Source of the DNA: Chromatium okenii
GTDB taxonomy: Bacteria; Pseudomonadota; Gammaproteobacteria; Chromatiales; Chromatiaceae
Direction: 5' to 3'
NCBI RefSeq assembly: GCF_016583745.1
Contig: NZ_NRRQ01000029.1
Location: forward strand, 26,017 to 60,650
DNA length: 34,634 nucleotides
Below, one piece after another: positions 33,935 through 34,634 of this stretch. Numbering within the stretch: position 1 is the stretch's first letter; every line of letters begins with the position of its first letter. The notes beneath the pieces were generated by a model that had not been told where the DNA came from, ran no database searches, and saw only the letters and a list, made by a program, of their open reading frames with translations. The translations under genes and the position numbers were made by a program.

Positions 33935-34543
33935 ATGAAATACCTTAATCAAGCTCTGATTGTCGCTTCATTGACGTTAATTGCTTCCGCCACGTCGTCG
34001 GGATCAGTAATTACAAGCCTTCTAAATCCATCTAACGACCATACTTATTACCTTCTAAGTCAAGCTAACTGGGTTAATTCGCAGGCTGAAGCTCTCACTC
34101 TGGGGGGGAACCTCGTAACAATCAATGATGCAGATGAAAACGCATGGATCTATTCCTCATTCGCTAATTTTTCTGGAATCCATCGTAATCTCTGGATTGG
34201 ATTCAACGACGTTGCAAATGAAGGAAATTTTGTTTGGGCTAGTGGTGAACAACCTGGATACACCAACTGGTTCGGTAACGATCCTGACAACTATTTAAAT
34301 AATCAGGATTTTGCTTTTATTATTAACGATAATTATAAAACGACTGCGCCAACATATCAGGGGCCTTATATTCAACGCTGGGGAGATGTAGATAATATAA
34401 CATCAGTTGGTTCTTTGCCATTACATGGAGTGGTAGAGGTTACAAATGTACCACTACCTAGTACCATTTTTTTATTTTTATCTGGCCTTAGTGTTTTACT
34501 GCTTAGGTGTCAAGACCCGAGAGATTGTAGACCTGTTTTTTGA
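33935..34543 (+). CDS. C-type-lectin PEP-CTERM protein, tail replaced by IS
   Basis: This 202-aa exported protein starts at ATG 33935 (GGAG at 33925-33928) with a signal peptide (about 1-24) and a C-type-lectin-like domain (WVNSQAEAL, LVTIND, LWIGFND, EGNFVWASGE, GYTNWF, WGDVD). It ends in a PEP-CTERM tail: VPLPST, a membrane helix and one Arg (LLLR). Normally more basic residues follow; here the next codons derive from an IS481-like element (CQDPRDCRPVF), so the natural tail was lost. Sorting by exosortase may still work, since the Pro motif, helix and first Arg remain. The upstream TTG in the same frame is rejected. Confidence 0.85.
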   Translation: MKYLNQALIVASLTLIASATSSGSVITSLLNPSNDHTYYLLSQANWVNSQAEALTLGGNLVTINDADENAWIYSSFANFSGIHRNLWIGFNDVANEGNFVWASGEQPGYTNWFGNDPDNYLNNQDFAFIINDNYKTTAPTYQGPYIQRWGDVDNITSVGSLPLHGVVEVTNVPLPSTIFLFLSGLSVLLLRCQDPRDCRPVF

Positions 34544-34634
34544 AGCGTTCGGGTTCTTTCTGCTGCCAGTTTTTCAACGCTTGCACCGGTGACACATGTC
34601 CGAGTGCTTTTTGGGGTATCTGATGGTTATACAT
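34503..34634 (-). CDS. IS481-like transposase, C-terminal fragment
   Basis: The last 43 codons of a DDE transposase (NHQIPQKALGH, SPVQALKNWQQ, VYNLSGLDT) enter from the window edge. The rest lies outside. The phrase PQKALGH followed by PVQALK and a terminal GLD-x is typical of IS481-type integrase-core transposases. The TAA at 34503-34505 appears to lie outside the element, in host DNA. Confidence 0.8.
   Translation of the reverse strand: MYNHQIPQKALGHVSPVQALKNWQQKEPERFKKQVYNLSGLDT
34508..34634 (-). mobile_element. IS481-like element, right end, partial
   Basis: The element probably ends at TGTCAAGACC (34508), since IS481 members end in TGT...ACA and the PEP-CTERM reading frame departs from its family pattern exactly here. 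The other end is outside the window, so target duplication cannot be checked. Confidence 0.6.

Overview
The window looks like a piece of a gammaproteobacterial chromosome. The evidence is an AceE/AceF-type pyruvate dehydrogenase, lipid A genes (lpxH and an lpxA homologue), a dusB-purH-purD block, pilT-pilU, and proteins resembling the E. coli RuvB, LpxH and DusB. It also carries exosortase A (PEP-CTERM) sorting-associated genes, a PEP-CTERM protein, an IS481-like element and a G/C-rich palindromic repeat. That combination suggests an uncultured or filamentous environmental lineage (Thiotrichales/Competibacter-like). The lineage is inferred; no marker in the window settles it.

Layout. 1-2427: three envelope-type genes: a Pro-rich repeat protein cut by the window edge, an outer-membrane-like protein and a coiled-coil lipoprotein. 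2540-3610: ruvB, overlapping tail to tail with a long minus-strand run. In transcription order that run is dusB, purH, lpxA-like, purD, a receiver-TPR response regulator, a small histidine kinase, a VWA membrane protein, a coiled-coil membrane protein and lpxH (14189 down to 3599). 14226-15308: a small accessory island with a Uma2 nuclease, a BrnT toxin and an unusual partner. 15464-17658: pilT-pilU. 17767-17842: tRNA-Phe with its own promoter and terminator. 17933-21676: exosortase-associated genes (glycosyltransferase, ACP, two hydrolases, TPR protein). The ACP/hydrolase genes follow an OmpR/EnvZ-like pair (23745-21710) on the same strand and probably in the same operon. 23903-24114: a 36-codon membrane ORF ending at a strong terminator. 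24199-25317: a TPR protein and a methyltransferase. 25391-33261: aceF and aceE, separated by a four-gene, AT-richer surface-glycan cassette (GtrB-like transferase, epimerase, methyltransferase, GtrA). 33262-33934: a gene-poor stretch with a 114/111-bp tandem duplication, a 14-bp palindrome and a sigma-54-like promoter. 33935-34543: a C-type-lectin PEP-CTERM protein whose C-terminal tail was replaced by an IS481-like insertion that runs off the window.

How the genes fit together. Much of the non-housekeeping content is about the cell surface: lipid A, type IV pilus retraction, exosortase-linked polysaccharide and protein sorting, a bactoprenol-type glycosylation cassette, and several lipoproteins or membrane proteins. 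The most unusual points are the pdh genes split by a glycan cassette, the purine block lacking fis but carrying an lpxA homologue, the regulator pair fused in one operon to exosortase hydrolases that lack a serine nucleophile, and the IS insertion exactly at the PEP-CTERM arginine. Many automatic ORF starts are too far upstream; revised starts and the reasons are given in each entry.
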